Source: Tardiphaga sp. (lineage in GTDB: Bacteria > Pseudomonadota > Alphaproteobacteria > Rhizobiales > Xanthobacteraceae). From it: 46,844 nt of DNA. Positions 10,639 to 20,007 of the stretch are shown piece after piece; the first letter of the stretch is position 1, and every line of letters starts with the position of its first letter. The stretch spans positions 1 through 46,844 of the forward strand of contig JACMOT010000009.1 of assembly GCA_014377915.1 (NCBI GenBank), in the 5' to 3' direction. The notes under the pieces were generated by a model. The model was given only the letters and a program-made list of their open reading frames with translations, did not search any database and had not been told where the DNA came from. Both the position numbers and the translations under genes were made by a program.

Positions 10639-12327
10639 ATGAAAATGCGCCTGACGATTTCACGTGTCATCTTGCTGTTCGGTCTCATGACGGCTGTCGG
10701 TCTTGGCGCCATCATCGCGACCAGCATCTACGGGCTGACGCAGCTGAAAGTCGGCGGGCCATTGTATGACCGGATCAAGCTGGGCAATGATCTGGTCGCG
10801 GACATCCTTCCACCGCCGGCCTATGTGATCGAGGCCTACCTCGAAATCACCCTGGCGATGCGGGACCCCGCGTCGCTGAAGGCACGTGTCGAACGGCTGG
10901 GCCAACTGAAGAAGGACTATGACGAGCGGCGGGAATTCTGGTCGAAGTCCGATCTCGGCCCGGCCATCAAGACCCGGCTGGTGGAGCAATCGGACGGCGA
11001 CGTCAGGCGCTTCTGGACCGGGGTAGACCAGAAGCTCGTCCCGGCGCTTGCCAAGGGCGACACGGCGTCGGCAACGATAGCCTATGCGGCGGTTACCGAG
11101 GCCTATGCGGCGCACCGCGCGATCATCGACGACATCGTCAAACTGACCAACCAGGACAACACGGCGACCGAAGCAGCCGCGCAGGGCAGAGTTGGCTTTT
11201 TGACCACGACATTGTGGATTGTGTTGATACTCGTCTCGCTGATCATCGGAGCCGGGCTGGTCGGCGTTGCGCTGGGAGTGATCCGGCCCATGATCGAAAT
11301 CACCGGCGTGATGCAGGGCCTTGCCGATGGTGACCTGCGGATCAGTGTGCCTTCGCTCGGCCGCCACGACGAGGTCGGCGCCATGGCGCGCACCGTTCAG
11401 GTGTTCAAGGACAATGCCATCCGGGTCGGCACGATGGAGGCCGATACTCTGGCGTTGGCCGTGCGCGGCGAACAGGACCGCCGGACCACCATGCAACAGA
11501 TGGCAAACGGGTTCGACCAGGCGATCGGCAAGATCGTGCAGACGGTATCGGCGGCGTCGTCCGAAATCGAATCCGCGGCGGGCAGCCTGACCCGGACTGC
11601 CGGCGAGACCCAGTCGCTGGCCGCGACGGTGGCCACGGCCGCCGAGCAATCCTCGGCGAATGCGCAATCAGCGGCCAGCGCATCCGAGCAGATGGCGTCG
11701 TCGGTGTCGGAGATCAGCCGTCAGGTTCTCGCATCGCACCGGATTTCGCGCGCGGCCGTGCAGCAAGCCGAGCAGACCAATGCGCGGATCGGCGAGCTGG
11801 CGCTGTCGGCCGGCCGGATTGGCGAGGTCGTCAAGATGATCAGCGCGGTCGCGGAGCAGACCAACATGCTGGCGCTTAACGCGACCATCGAAGCGGCGCG
11901 TGCCGGCGAGGCCGGGCGCGGCTTTGCCGTGGTCGCTTCCGAAGTGAAGGCGCTCGCCGCGCAGACCGCCAGGGCGACCGACGAAATCAGCGCGCAGATC
12001 GCCCAGATGCAGTCTGCGACCGGCCTGTCGGTCTCCGCGATCCAGGAGATCAGCGAGACCATCCGTGAGATCTCGGTGATCTCCGAGTCGATTTCGGCGG
12101 CGGTGGAACAGCAGGGGGCCGCGACCCAGGAAATTTCCCGCAGCGTGCAGCAGGTCGCGCAGGGCGCCAACCAGGTCTCCGGCAGCATCGCCGATGTTAA
12201 CCGCGGCGCGGCGGATACCGGAGTGGCATCAGGCCAGGTGCATGGCCTTGCCCGTTCATTGCGCGACGAGAGCGGTCATCTGCAGGACGAGGTCACCCGA
12301 TTCCTGGCCACGGTTCGCGCCGCCTGA
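10639..12327 (+). CDS. Methyl-accepting chemotaxis protein
   Basis: Membrane chemoreceptor, 562 residues from the ATG at 10639, which has AGGAG ten bases upstream. TM1 is at about 8-30. The periplasmic sensor is about 160 residues, all-helical ([18 protein letters not shown]), with no Cache fold evident. TM2 is at about 190-218. A HAMP domain follows ([19 protein letters not shown]), then a long coiled-coil signalling domain with the tip [28 protein letters not shown]. No C-terminal CheR/CheB pentapeptide is present. The ligand is unknown. Transcribed alone, convergent with the dehydratase gene. Confidence 0.92.
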   Translation: MKMRLTISRVILLFGLMTAVGLGAIIATSIYGLTQLKVGGPLYDRIKLGNDLVADILPPPAYVIEAYLEITLAMRDPASLKARVERLGQLKKDYDERREFWSKSDLGPAIKTRLVEQSDGDVRRFWTGVDQKLVPALAKGDTASATIAYAAVTEAYAAHRAIIDDIVKLTNQDNTATEAAAQGRVGFLTTTLWIVLILVSLIIGAGLVGVALGVIRPMIEITGVMQGLADGDLRISVPSLGRHDEVGAMARTVQVFKDNAIRVGTMEADTLALAVRGEQDRRTTMQQMANGFDQAIGKIVQTVSAASSEIESAAGSLTRTAGETQSLAATVATAAEQSSANAQSAASASEQMASSVSEISRQVLASHRISRAAVQQAEQTNARIGELALSAGRIGEVVKMISAVAEQTNMLALNATIEAARAGEAGRGFAVVASEVKALAAQTARATDEISAQIAQMQSATGLSVSAIQEISETIREISVISESISAAVEQQGAATQEISRSVQQVAQGANQVSGSIADVNRGAADTGVASGQVHGLARSLRDESGHLQDEVTRFLATVRAA

Positions 12328-12348
12328 CGCGATGACGGCCGGGCTTGG

Positions 12349-14043
12349 CTAATCGTACCACGGCCATTCCGCGGCGCCGGCATGCGTCACCGCGCCGCCC
12401 GGAGCCTGTCCCACCAGCCTGGCATATTTCGACAGTGCGCCGGCGCGGTGGCGCGGCGGGCGCTGAACCCAGGCGGCCTTGCGTGCGGCGAATTCGACGT
12501 CGTCGATCAGCAAGTCGATCCGCCGTGCGGGCGCATCGATGCGGATCCGGTCGCCGTCGCGCACCAGCGACAGCGGACCGCCGACAAAGGCCTCCGGCGA
12601 GACATAGCCGATGCACATGCCGCGGGACGCGCCGGAAACGCGGCCGTCGGTGATCAGCGCCACCTTCTCGCCCATGCCCTGGCCGTAGATCAGCGCGGTG
12701 ACGCCGAGCATCTCGCGCATGCCGGGGCCGCCAACCGGACCCTCGTTGCGGATGATCAATACGTCGCCTTCGCGATAGGTTTGCGCCTTCACCGCCGCGA
12801 CACATGAATCCTCGTCCTCGAACACGCGCGCGCTGCCCTCGAACACTGTCTTCTTCAGCCCGGCGACCTTGATCACCGCGCCGTCGGGGGCGAGGTTACC
12901 CTTTAAAACCGCGACGCCGCCATCCGGCATGATCGGCGTCGCCGCGCTGTAGATCACCTCGCCGTCGGCCAATCTGGCATTGCCATATTCCTCGGCGAGG
13001 GTTTTCCCCGTGATGCTCAGACACGAGCCATCGATGTGGCCGCTCTCGATCAGCGCGCGCATCACCACCGCGCAGCCGCCGATGTCATAGACATCCTTGG
13101 CAGTGTACTTGCCGCCGGGCCGCAAATTGCCGATCAGCGGCGTGCGCGAAAATACTTCGCCGACATCGTCGATGGTGAAGGGAATGCCGGCCTCGTTGGC
13201 GATCGCCGGCAGGTGCAGCGCGGCATTGGTCGAGCCGCCGGTGGCAGCGACGATCGCCGCGCCGTTTTCCAGCGATTTTCGCGTGACGAGATCGCGCGGC
13301 AGCGGGCTGCCCCGCCGCAGCATGTCCATGATCAGCCGGCCGGCGCGGCGCGCATAATGCGCGCGTTCGGCATAGACGCCCGGCACCATCGAAATATTCG
13401 GCATGGTCAGGCCCATCGCCTCGGAGACCATCGCCATGGTGTTGGCGGTAAACTGGCCGGCGCAGGCGCCGACCGTCGGCAGGCAGGCGCGCTCGATGCC
13501 TTCCAGCGTGATGGCGTCGATCTCGCCGGTCATGAAGGAGCCGACCGCCTCGTAGGAATCCAGCGCGGTAATGGTCTTGCCGTCGTAGTTGCCGGGCAGC
13601 GCGCTGCCGCCATAGATGAAGATCGACGGCACGTTGCAGCGCACCATGCCCATGATCACGCCAGGCAGCGTCTTGTCGCAGCCGCCAAAACCGATCAACG
13701 CGTCGAAGGCGTAGCTGTGCACGACGGCCTCGATGGAATCGGCGATGATCTCGCGCGACAGCAGCGAGAATTTCATGCCCTCGTGGCCCATGCTGATGCC
13801 ATCGGAGACGGAGATGGTGGAGAATTCGCGCGGCGTGCCGCCGCCCTCGCTGACGCCGTCGCGCGCGGCGGCGACCTGAAAATCATGCGTCATGTTGCAG
13901 GGCGACAGATCGCCCTTCATGCTTACGATGCCGACCATCGGCTTGGCGATGTCCGCGTCATCGAGCCCGGTTGCCCGCAGGAAGGCGCGGTGCGGCGCGC
14001 GATCGAGTCCATCCGTGGTGATACGGGAGCGCCATTTGTTCAT
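12349..14043 (-). CDS. ilvD: Dihydroxy-acid dehydratase (IlvD/Edd family)
   Basis: Iron-sulfur dehydratase of 564 residues, cytoplasmic. IlvD converts 2,3-dihydroxy-isovalerate and its homologue to keto acids in branched-chain amino acid synthesis. The three cluster Cys are visible at C49 (SPCN), C122 (GGCDK) and C194 (GACAG), together with [14 protein letters not shown] and the C-terminal [11 protein letters not shown]. The length is that of IlvD rather than Edd. Nitrobacteraceae often carry more than one paralogue and related sugar-acid dehydratases share this fold, so an aldonate substrate is possible. No ilv partner is adjacent. Confidence 0.85.
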   Translation of the reverse strand: MNKWRSRITTDGLDRAPHRAFLRATGLDDADIAKPMVGIVSMKGDLSPCNMTHDFQVAAARDGVSEGGGTPREFSTISVSDGISMGHEGMKFSLLSREIIADSIEAVVHSYAFDALIGFGGCDKTLPGVIMGMVRCNVPSIFIYGGSALPGNYDGKTITALDSYEAVGSFMTGEIDAITLEGIERACLPTVGACAGQFTANTMAMVSEAMGLTMPNISMVPGVYAERAHYARRAGRLIMDMLRRGSPLPRDLVTRKSLENGAAIVAATGGSTNAALHLPAIANEAGIPFTIDDVGEVFSRTPLIGNLRPGGKYTAKDVYDIGGCAVVMRALIESGHIDGSCLSITGKTLAEEYGNARLADGEVIYSAATPIMPDGGVAVLKGNLAPDGAVIKVAGLKKTVFEGSARVFEDEDSCVAAVKAQTYREGDVLIIRNEGPVGGPGMREMLGVTALIYGQGMGEKVALITDGRVSGASRGMCIGYVSPEAFVGGPLSLVRDGDRIRIDAPARRIDLLIDDVEFAARKAAWVQRPPRHRAGALSKYARLVGQAPGGAVTHAGAAEWPWYD

Positions 14044-14340
14044 CGGGGGCTTTCGGAATTCGGTTTTTGAAATCTAGCACGGACGTCGCGAAAGTACCTC
14101 CACCCGCGTAGCAATGGGGAGGGTCGACCGAACGAAGCAATACGCAGCATTGCTGAAGGGGAGGCCGGGGTGGTGGGCGCCCCATTGATGGTCATTCCGG
14201 GGCGTGCGCGGCGCGAGCCTCGCTCTCGCGCCCCGGAATAACAACTTCTTGTGGCGGCTCTCTCCCGGCTTCGCTTCGCTCAGGCCCCCACTCTCGCTGC
14301 GCGCAGCTTTGCTGCGCTGGGGGAGTGGGGATGCAAGTCC
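14044..14340. repeat. Intergenic block of palindromic repeats (family A) between ilvD and the NMT1-like gene
   Basis: A perfect 11-base inverted repeat, ATTCCGGGGCG (14194-14204) with CGCCCCGGAAT (14229-14239), encloses a GCGCGAGC-rich loop. It is flanked by two other GC-rich repeat-like pieces, 14098-14180 (GGGGAGG, GGCCGGGGTGGTGG) and 14262-14333 (CGCTTCGCTCAGGCCCCCA to TGGGGGAGTGGGG, again inverted). These resemble the dispersed 'CCGGGGCG' elements of Bradyrhizobium/Rhodopseudomonas genomes. No gene lies in this stretch. Confidence 0.65.
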
Positions 14341-15327
14341 CTACTGGATCGGCGCGACGATGGTCGGGTGCTTGAACTGCATGACGTCCATCTTTGGCAA
14401 CATGCCGGCCTCGGTGTAGATGTCGAGCATCTTCTGCATCGCCGGGAAATTTGGCGCGGCGCCGGGCTCACGCGAAAAATCGTTTTCCTTCAGCAAATAC
14501 GTCTCCAGCACCGGGATCGGCGCCTTCATGACTTCGTTGACGACTTTCAGGGTCTCGTCGCGGTTGGCCAGCGCCTTCTTCATGCCGAGCGTGATATCCG
14601 CCACATAGGCCTTGGCGATGTCAGGATTCTTGTCGACGAAATCGGCGCGGCACGCTTCGAGAATATGCACGATGTTCGGCATCGCCTCGTTCAGCGAGAA
14701 CAGTTTTCGCGTGCCGCCCTTGGCTTCCATGCGCGCGGCGAACGGCTGGTTCATGTTGATGGCGTCGACGCGGCCCTGGCGCAACGCGTCCTCGGAGGCG
14801 GCGAAGCCGATCTCGACCAGCTTGATGTCCTTCTCGGGATCGATACCTCCGGCCTTCATCAGCATCTTGAACGGGCCATAGGTGCCGCCGCCGATCACCG
14901 AGATACCGACATTCTTGCCTTTTAGATCGGCGATGGTCTTGATCGGTGAGTCGTCCTTCACCGCCCAGTAGACCGAGAAGCTGCCGGGCTTTTCGGAGAC
15001 GTGCTGCGCGACGATATAGGCCTTCAGATTTCCGCCGTTGACGCCATTGGCGAGCGACAGCACGCCCTGGGTGGCGCAGTCCAGCGCGCCGGCCGCCAGC
15101 GCCTGGGTCATCGGCGAGGTGCCCTGGAATTGCGTCCACTCGATATTGTAGACCTTGCCGAGATTGCTGAATTCGGTCGGGCGCTTCATCATCCAGTATT
15201 TGGATTCTTCGGCCGGAATGGTCCAGCCGACGCGGATGGTCGGAATCGTCTGCGCGTGCGCTGCACTCGCCAGCGTAGTTGCGGCTAACGCCGCCGCCAT
15301 CATCCATGTCGACAAATTCAGCTTCAT
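14341..15327 (-). CDS. ABC transporter substrate-binding protein, NMT1/SsuA-like
   Basis: Periplasmic binding protein, 328 residues from the ATG at 15327. An in-frame upstream extension lacks a signal sequence and is rejected. Signal peptide 1-25 (LASAAHA-QT). The mature protein opens with TIRVGWTIPAEES and has ALAAGALDCATQGV and LKGKNVGISVIGGGTYG, typical of the sulfonate/taurine/thiamine-precursor class. Ligand uncertain: this class binds sulfonates, pyrimidines and aromatic compounds. No permease or ATPase is next to it. It is divergent from the dehydrogenase at 15598 across a 270-base region. Confidence 0.85.
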   Translation of the reverse strand: MKLNLSTWMMAAALAATTLASAAHAQTIPTIRVGWTIPAEESKYWMMKRPTEFSNLGKVYNIEWTQFQGTSPMTQALAAGALDCATQGVLSLANGVNGGNLKAYIVAQHVSEKPGSFSVYWAVKDDSPIKTIADLKGKNVGISVIGGGTYGPFKMLMKAGGIDPEKDIKLVEIGFAASEDALRQGRVDAINMNQPFAARMEAKGGTRKLFSLNEAMPNIVHILEACRADFVDKNPDIAKAYVADITLGMKKALANRDETLKVVNEVMKAPIPVLETYLLKENDFSREPGAAPNFPAMQKMLDIYTEAGMLPKMDVMQFKHPTIVAPIQ

Positions 15328-15554
15328 GCCCGCTACTCCGTTGAAGATGACCAGCCGGCCATCGAAAGCCGCGCTATTGCAAAGCCTTTCATGCTTCAAA
15401 CAATCATTCAAGCGATCGTCTGCCCAACAAACGTTCTCGCACTGCCGCAACATGCAGCAAGCACCGGTCGGTTGATATCATCGTTGATGCGGGGCCGGTC
15501 GCAGCGTAGACAGCGCACAAGCGCAGCGCCGGCGACAATTCGGGGTTGAGGGTT

Positions 15555-15572
15555 CTGCATCGCAAGATGCAG
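15555..15572. promoter_or_regulatory. Palindrome upstream of the 15598 dehydrogenase
   Basis: CTGCATC (15555-15561), GCAA loop, GATGCAG (15566-15572): a perfect seven-base inverted repeat 26 bases before the ATG at 15598. Its position suits an operator or an mRNA leader hairpin. The divergent 270-base region should also hold the promoters of both the dehydrogenase and the binding-protein gene. Confidence 0.4.
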
Positions 15573-15597
15573 TGAGCGAAGAGGCGGCGGAGCAGTC

Positions 15598-16494
15598 ATG
15601 ACGGAAACAGCGGACGGCCACGAGCGGGTCGGCTATCTCGGCCTCGGGCTGATGGGGCTGCCGATGTCGCAGCGGCTGCTCGCCGCCGGCTACGACGTCA
15701 CGGTCTGGAATCGTTCACCCGGCAAGGCCGTGGCTCTGGTGGAGGCCGGCGCGACGGTGGCGACCAAGCCGGCGGTGGTCGCCGCCAATGCCGGGATCAT
15801 CTTCATGTGCGTCACCGACGCCGCGGCGGTGGAAGAGGTCGTGTTCGGGGCTGGCGGCCTCGCCAGCGTGCCGGGGGTTGGGAAACTCGTGGTAGACTTC
15901 TCCTCTATCCATCCCGATGCGACGCGGGCGATTGCCGCGCGGCTGAAGGCCGCGAACGGCATGGGCTGGATCGACGCCCCGGTGTCCGGCGGCACCAAGG
16001 GCGCGCAGGAAGGGACACTCGCGATCATGGCTGGCGGCGACGCCGCCGATGTCGAACGCGTCCGGCCCTATATTCTCAAAATGGCGCGCGGCTTCACCCA
16101 TATGGGACCGACCGGTGCAGGCCAGACCACCAAGCTTTGCAACCAGGTGATTGTCGGCTGCGCCATGGCGGTGCTGGCGGAGGCGACGCGGCTCGCCGTC
16201 AATGCCGGCATCGACGCCAAGCGCCTGCCGGAGGCACTGGCCGGCGGCTTTGCCGATTCGATCCCGCTGCAATTGTTCGTGCCGCGCATGGTAGCCGGCA
16301 TCCATACGCCGCCGCTCGGTCACATCAGCACCATGCTGAAGGATCTCGACACCGTCGTCGACGTTGCCCACGACACCGGCACGCCGGTGCCGATGGCGGC
16401 GCTGGCCGCGCAACTGTTCCGGATGGCCGCGGCGACGCGCGGCGCCGGGGCCGACGCGCTGGAAATCTACAAGCTGTCGGCACCCAAAGTATGA
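15598..16494 (+). CDS. NAD(P)-dependent 3-hydroxyisobutyrate dehydrogenase-family oxidoreductase
   Basis: Beta-hydroxyacid dehydrogenase, 298 residues, cytoplasmic. Rossmann motif YLGLGLMGLPMSQRL near 13-27; substrate-binding DAPVSGGTKGAQEGTL; catalytic Lys in GAGQTTKLCNQ. The family includes 3-hydroxyisobutyrate dehydrogenase, tartronate semialdehyde reductase and L-threonate dehydrogenase. Coupling by an ATGA overlap to a DenD-like gene (D-erythronate dehydrogenase) favours a four-carbon sugar-acid substrate such as L-threonate, but the usual partner kinase and isomerase genes are absent here. Substrate is therefore an inference. Confidence 0.85.
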   Translation: MTETADGHERVGYLGLGLMGLPMSQRLLAAGYDVTVWNRSPGKAVALVEAGATVATKPAVVAANAGIIFMCVTDAAAVEEVVFGAGGLASVPGVGKLVVDFSSIHPDATRAIAARLKAANGMGWIDAPVSGGTKGAQEGTLAIMAGGDAADVERVRPYILKMARGFTHMGPTGAGQTTKLCNQVIVGCAMAVLAEATRLAVNAGIDAKRLPEALAGGFADSIPLQLFVPRMVAGIHTPPLGHISTMLKDLDTVVDVAHDTGTPVPMAALAAQLFRMAAATRGAGADALEIYKLSAPKV

Positions 16495-17468
16495 AGGTCC
16501 TCGTCATCGGCGCCGCCGGCATGATCGGCCGCAAGCTGTGCGAGCGGCTGCTCAAGGACGGCCGTATCGGCGCCGCCGATATTACCGGCCTGGTGATGGC
16601 CGATGCCGTCACCGGCGATCCCGGCGGCGATTCCAGTTTTGCGCAAAATCTGGTCGTGGATCTGGCGCATCCCGATGCGGCCGGTGTGTTGCTGGCGTCG
16701 CGACCGGATCTCATTTTCCATCTGGCCGCGGTCGTTTCGGGCGAGGCGGAGCAGGATTTCGACAAGGGCTATGCCGTCAATCTCGACGGCACCCGCGCGT
16801 TGTTCGAGGCAATCCGCGTCACGGAAAATTATACGCCGCGCGTGGTCTACACCTCGTCGATCGCGACGTTCGGCGCGCCCTATCGCGGGGCCATCGCGGA
16901 CGAGTTTTTCCATACGCCGCTGTCCAGCTACGGTACCCAGAAGGCGATCTGCGAATTGCTGCTGGCCGATTATTCGCGCCGCGGCTTTCTCGATGGCGTT
17001 GGCATTCGCCTGCCGAATATTTGCGTGCGGCCCGGCAAGCCCAATGCGGCGTCGTCGGGCTTCTTCTCCAGCATCATCCGCGAGCCGCTTGCGGGCCGCG
17101 AGGCGATCCTGCCGGTCGCCGACAGCGTTCGCCAGACCCATGCCAGTCCGCGCGCCACCGTGGAATTCCTGCTGCATGCCGCGACGCTTGACAGCGACGC
17201 ACTCGGTCACCGCCGCACGCTGATGATGCCCGGGGTACCAGCCTCGATCGCCGAGCAGATCGACGCGCTGCGCCGCGTCGCCGGCGCTGCCGTGGCGGCC
17301 CGCGTCCGGCATGTCCCCGATCCGGCGATCATGGCGATGGTCGCCGGCTGGCCGACCAGTTTCGACACACCACGTGCGGTTTCGCTGGGTTTTCGGGCGG
17401 AATCCAGCTTCGAAGTCATCATCCGTACCCATATCCATGATGATCTCGGTGGCAAATTTGTTAGCTAA
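16491..17468 (+). CDS. denD: NAD-dependent epimerase/dehydratase, D-erythronate dehydrogenase-like
   Basis: Extended short-chain dehydrogenase, 325 residues. NAD-binding GAAGMIGRKL near 8-17; the Ser of the catalytic triad at 122-123 (YTSSIATFG); YxxxK at Y147/K151 (SYGTQK). The stretch GIRLPNICVRPGKPNAASSGF and the overall length match DenD, which oxidises D-erythronate in four-carbon acid sugar catabolism. The start at 16491 overlaps the stop of the preceding dehydrogenase; the longer upstream frame is a shadow. It is followed 15 bases later by the Nudix gene. The name denD is a family-level call from memory. Confidence 0.75.
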   Translation: MKVLVIGAAGMIGRKLCERLLKDGRIGAADITGLVMADAVTGDPGGDSSFAQNLVVDLAHPDAAGVLLASRPDLIFHLAAVVSGEAEQDFDKGYAVNLDGTRALFEAIRVTENYTPRVVYTSSIATFGAPYRGAIADEFFHTPLSSYGTQKAICELLLADYSRRGFLDGVGIRLPNICVRPGKPNAASSGFFSSIIREPLAGREAILPVADSVRQTHASPRATVEFLLHAATLDSDALGHRRTLMMPGVPASIAEQIDALRRVAGAAVAARVRHVPDPAIMAMVAGWPTSFDTPRAVSLGFRAESSFEVIIRTHIHDDLGGKFVS

Positions 17469-17483
17469 CCATTGAGGACGTCC

Positions 17484-18005
17484 ATGACCCAAGAAATCAT
17501 CATGGCGGCGGGAGGCATTGTCGTTCAGCGGACAGAGTCGCCGCGCTTCGCGGTGGTGTGCCTGCGCAAGCGCTCCGATTGGGTATTGCCCAAGGGCAAG
17601 CTCGACGCCGGCGAGACCGCGCGTGCCGCCGCCCAGCGCGAGGTGCTGGAAGAAACCGGCCACGAGGCCCAGGTTCAGGACTTTCTCGGCACGCTGGCCT
17701 ATCCGCTCGGCGAGCGCGTCAAGGTGGTGCATTTCTGGCATATGGAAGCGGCGGCTGCGCCGTCGCGCAAGCTGATGAAGGATGTCACCGCGGTGGAATG
17801 GCTGCCGCTGGAGGATGCGCTGGCCCGGTTGTCGCGCGGCCACGAGCAGGCCTTCCTGGCGCAGGTCGGTCCGCTGGCGATCGCGGCGATGCAGGGCGTC
17901 GCCACTCCGGCCGAAAGCCCGGTTCCGGCCCTGCTGCCATCTGAACCGAGGGGCTGGGCTGAAAAAATCTGGCGCTGGCTCAGGGCTGATCGCGCGGACG
18001 CTTAG
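17484..18005 (+). CDS. Nudix hydrolase
   Basis: Pyrophosphohydrolase of 173 residues; the ATG at 17484 has GAGGA five bases upstream. The Nudix box is complete: GKLDAGETARAAAQREVLEETGHEA, given here as the stretch at residues about 36-60 with Gly, the first Glu, REVLEE and GH in place. Family members act on nucleoside diphosphate linkages such as (di)adenosine polyphosphates or diphosphoinositols; the specific substrate is unknown. The C-terminal 35 residues are an odd Pro/Ala linker plus a basic amphipathic tail (WAEKIWRWLRADRADA) that may contact membrane or a partner. It probably shares a transcript with the two genes upstream. Confidence 0.85.
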   Translation: MTQEIIMAAGGIVVQRTESPRFAVVCLRKRSDWVLPKGKLDAGETARAAAQREVLEETGHEAQVQDFLGTLAYPLGERVKVVHFWHMEAAAAPSRKLMKDVTAVEWLPLEDALARLSRGHEQAFLAQVGPLAIAAMQGVATPAESPVPALLPSEPRGWAEKIWRWLRADRADA

Positions 18006-18074
18006 CGGAGGTGAGCGCAACGAGCCTTTGTGCCGCGTTGTACCCGGCAAAAATTGCCCCCTGGTAACCAATCA

Positions 18075-18110
18075 TTAACCATCCCGGCTTCACTCTCGAA
18101 TTAACAATTC
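18075..18110 (+). promoter_or_regulatory. CtrA-like half-site and AT-rich palindrome upstream of minC
   Basis: TTAACCAT at 18075-18082 is the compact CtrA-type octamer, and GAATT-AAC-AATTC (18098-18110) is a five-base palindrome containing another TTAA. They lie 49 and 21 bases before the minC ATG in a region of lower GC than its surroundings. CtrA control of min genes has been reported in rhizobia; the match here is by eye. Confidence 0.4.
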
Positions 18111-18130
18111 GATAAGGACAGTGAGTCGTC

Positions 18131-18820
18131 ATGACTGAAATCGTGGAACAGAGCCGCCCCTTGGCGCGCTTTCGCGGCCGGTCGTATGTCGCGTTCATGT
18201 TCAAGCCGATGGTCCCGATTGTCGACTGGATCGCCGAAATCGACGCCACGCTGGAGCACTCCGCCGGCTTCTTTGCCGGGCGCCCGGTGGTGCTCGATCT
18301 GTCGGCCGTCGATCTGAGCCATTCGGCGATCGTGCATCTGATCGACAGCCTCGAGACCCGCGGCATCCGGGTGCTGGGGCTGGAAGGGCTGGATGAAGCC
18401 AAGGCGGTTCCGGGCCTGCCGCCGCTGCTGACCGGTGGCCGGCAATGCGTGATCGAAAGCCAGGTCGCCGAGCCGGCGCCGATCAAGCCGGTCAAGTCGC
18501 TGCTGCTGGAAGCCCCGGTTCGGTCCGGGCAGTCGATCGTTTTCACCGATGGCGATGTCACGGTGCTGGGTTCGGTCGGCTCCGGCGCCGAGATCGTCGC
18601 CGGCGGTTCGATCCATATTTACGGAACCCTGCGCGGCCGCGCCATGGCAGGGGTCAACGGCAATTCGTCGGCGCGAATCTATTGCCACAAGCTCGAAGCC
18701 GAACTGCTGGCGATCGACGGTTATTATCAGACCGTCGAAGACATGGATGTGACGTTGCGCAATCGGCCGGCTCAGGCCTGGCTCGACGGCGACGTCATGA
18801 AAATCACAGCGCTTAATTGA
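18131..18820 (+). CDS. minC: Septum site-determining protein MinC
   Basis: FtsZ polymerisation inhibitor that keeps the division site at mid-cell. 229 residues: MinC_N domain at about 12-110 (GRSYVAFMFKPMVP), a Pro-rich linker, and a MinC_C beta-helix at about 125-229 (GDVTVLGSVGSGAEIVAGGSI, HIYGTLRGRAMAG). It is the first gene of a minCDE operon; the gap to minD is 17 bases. Confidence 0.95.
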   Translation: MTEIVEQSRPLARFRGRSYVAFMFKPMVPIVDWIAEIDATLEHSAGFFAGRPVVLDLSAVDLSHSAIVHLIDSLETRGIRVLGLEGLDEAKAVPGLPPLLTGGRQCVIESQVAEPAPIKPVKSLLLEAPVRSGQSIVFTDGDVTVLGSVGSGAEIVAGGSIHIYGTLRGRAMAGVNGNSSARIYCHKLEAELLAIDGYYQTVEDMDVTLRNRPAQAWLDGDVMKITALN

Positions 18821-18837
18821 AGCGCGGAGGAGTTGAG

Positions 18838-19653
18838 ATGGGCAAAGTCCTGGTAGTAACGTCTGGAAAAGGCGGCGTCGGGAAAACGACCTCGACGGCC
18901 GCGCTCGGTGCCGCTTTGGCGCTTGGCGGCAAGAAGGTGGTCGTGGTCGATTTCGACGTCGGCCTGCGCAACCTCGATCTGGTGATGGGAGCCGAACGCC
19001 GCGTGGTGTTTGACCTCGTCAACGTGGTGCAGGGCGTGGCCAAGCTGTCGCAGGCGCTGATCCGCGACAAGCGGCTCGAGAACCTGTGGCTGCTGCCGGC
19101 GTCGCAGACGCGCGACAAGGACGCGCTGACCGAGGAAGGCGTCGAACGCATCATCGACGAATTGCGCGCCAAATTCGACTGGGTGATCTGCGACAGCCCG
19201 GCCGGCATCGAACGCGGCGCCACGCTGGCGATGCGTTATGCCGACGAAGCGGTCATCGTGACCAATCCGGAAGTCTCGTCGGTGCGCGATTCCGATCGCA
19301 TCATCGGCATGCTCGATTCCAAGACCGTACGGGCCGAGCGCGGCGAAGAAGTCGTCAAGCACGTGCTGATCACGCGCTACGACGCCGGGCGCGCGGCGCG
19401 CGGCGAAATGCTCAGCATCGACGACATTCTGGAAATCCTGGCCACGCCGCTGCTCGGCATCATCCCGGAAAGCCAGGACGTGCTGCGCGCCTCCAATGTG
19501 GGGTCGCCGGTGACGCTGAACGATTCCGAAAGCGCGCCGGCCAAGGCCTATATGGACGCCGCGATGCGGCTGGAAGGCGACATCATCACCATGCGGATCC
19601 CGGTGCAACGCAGGGGTTTCATGGAACGGCTTCTTGGGCGGAGGGCGGCATGA
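18838..19653 (+). CDS. minD: Septum site-determining protein MinD
   Basis: Membrane-cycling ATPase that recruits MinC to the cell poles. 271 residues, exactly the family length, from the ATG at 18838 (GGAGGAG upstream). Deviant Walker A KGGVGKTT at 11-18; switch [11 protein letters not shown]; switch II DSPAGIE. The C-terminal amphipathic membrane helix ends [12 protein letters not shown]. Its stop overlaps the minE ATG (ATGA). Confidence 0.96.
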   Translation: MGKVLVVTSGKGGVGKTTSTAALGAALALGGKKVVVVDFDVGLRNLDLVMGAERRVVFDLVNVVQGVAKLSQALIRDKRLENLWLLPASQTRDKDALTEEGVERIIDELRAKFDWVICDSPAGIERGATLAMRYADEAVIVTNPEVSSVRDSDRIIGMLDSKTVRAERGEEVVKHVLITRYDAGRAARGEMLSIDDILEILATPLLGIIPESQDVLRASNVGSPVTLNDSESAPAKAYMDAAMRLEGDIITMRIPVQRRGFMERLLGRRAA

Positions 19654-19949
19654 GTATGAACTTTCTGCGGCTGCTGAGCGGCCGGTCCGCGGTGGCGAAG
19701 GCCTCGGCGCCGGTGGCGCGCGAGCGACTCCAGATCCTGCTCGCGCATGAACGCGGCATGCGGGGCCAGCCGGAATTACTCAACTTGCTGCGCGAGGAAA
19801 TCCTGGCCGCGGTGGCGCGCCACGTCGATCTCGATCCGGACAAGGTCATCGTCAAGATGCAGCGCGGCGACGTGGTGTCGACGCTTGAAGTCGATATCGA
19901 ACTTCCCCACGGGGTGGAACGCGTGCAGCGCGACCGCAAGGCCGGCTGA
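19650..19949 (+). CDS. minE: Cell division topological specificity factor MinE
   Basis: Stimulates the MinD ATPase and drives pole-to-pole oscillation. 99 residues, coupled to minD by a four-base overlap. The N-terminal membrane-targeting segment (MSMNFLRLL) is followed by the MinD-contact helix ([15 protein letters not shown]) and the dimerisation strands ([20 protein letters not shown]). Normal length and order. Confidence 0.95.
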   Translation: MSMNFLRLLSGRSAVAKASAPVARERLQILLAHERGMRGQPELLNLLREEILAAVARHVDLDPDKVIVKMQRGDVVSTLEVDIELPHGVERVQRDRKAG

Positions 19950-19957
19950 TCGGTTCT

Positions 19958-20007
19958 GCGGGGGCGGGCAGGCTTCGTCAGAAGCTGTCCCGCCTCTCAG
20001 GCCCCGC
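19958..20007. terminator. Probable bidirectional hairpin after minE
   Basis: GCGGGG (19958-19963) pairs with CCCCGC (20002-20007), enclosing GGCGGG...GCTTC with GAAGC...CCCGCC around a GTCA loop, with a few central mismatches. It lies between the convergent minE and chemoreceptor-like genes and slightly overlaps the 3' end of the latter. No clear U-tract. Confidence 0.4.

Noticed and set aside
12349..14043. Phosphogluconate dehydratase (Edd) instead of IlvD
   Set aside because: The length of 564 residues and the spacing of the three Cys fit IlvD better; Edd proteins are about 40 residues longer.
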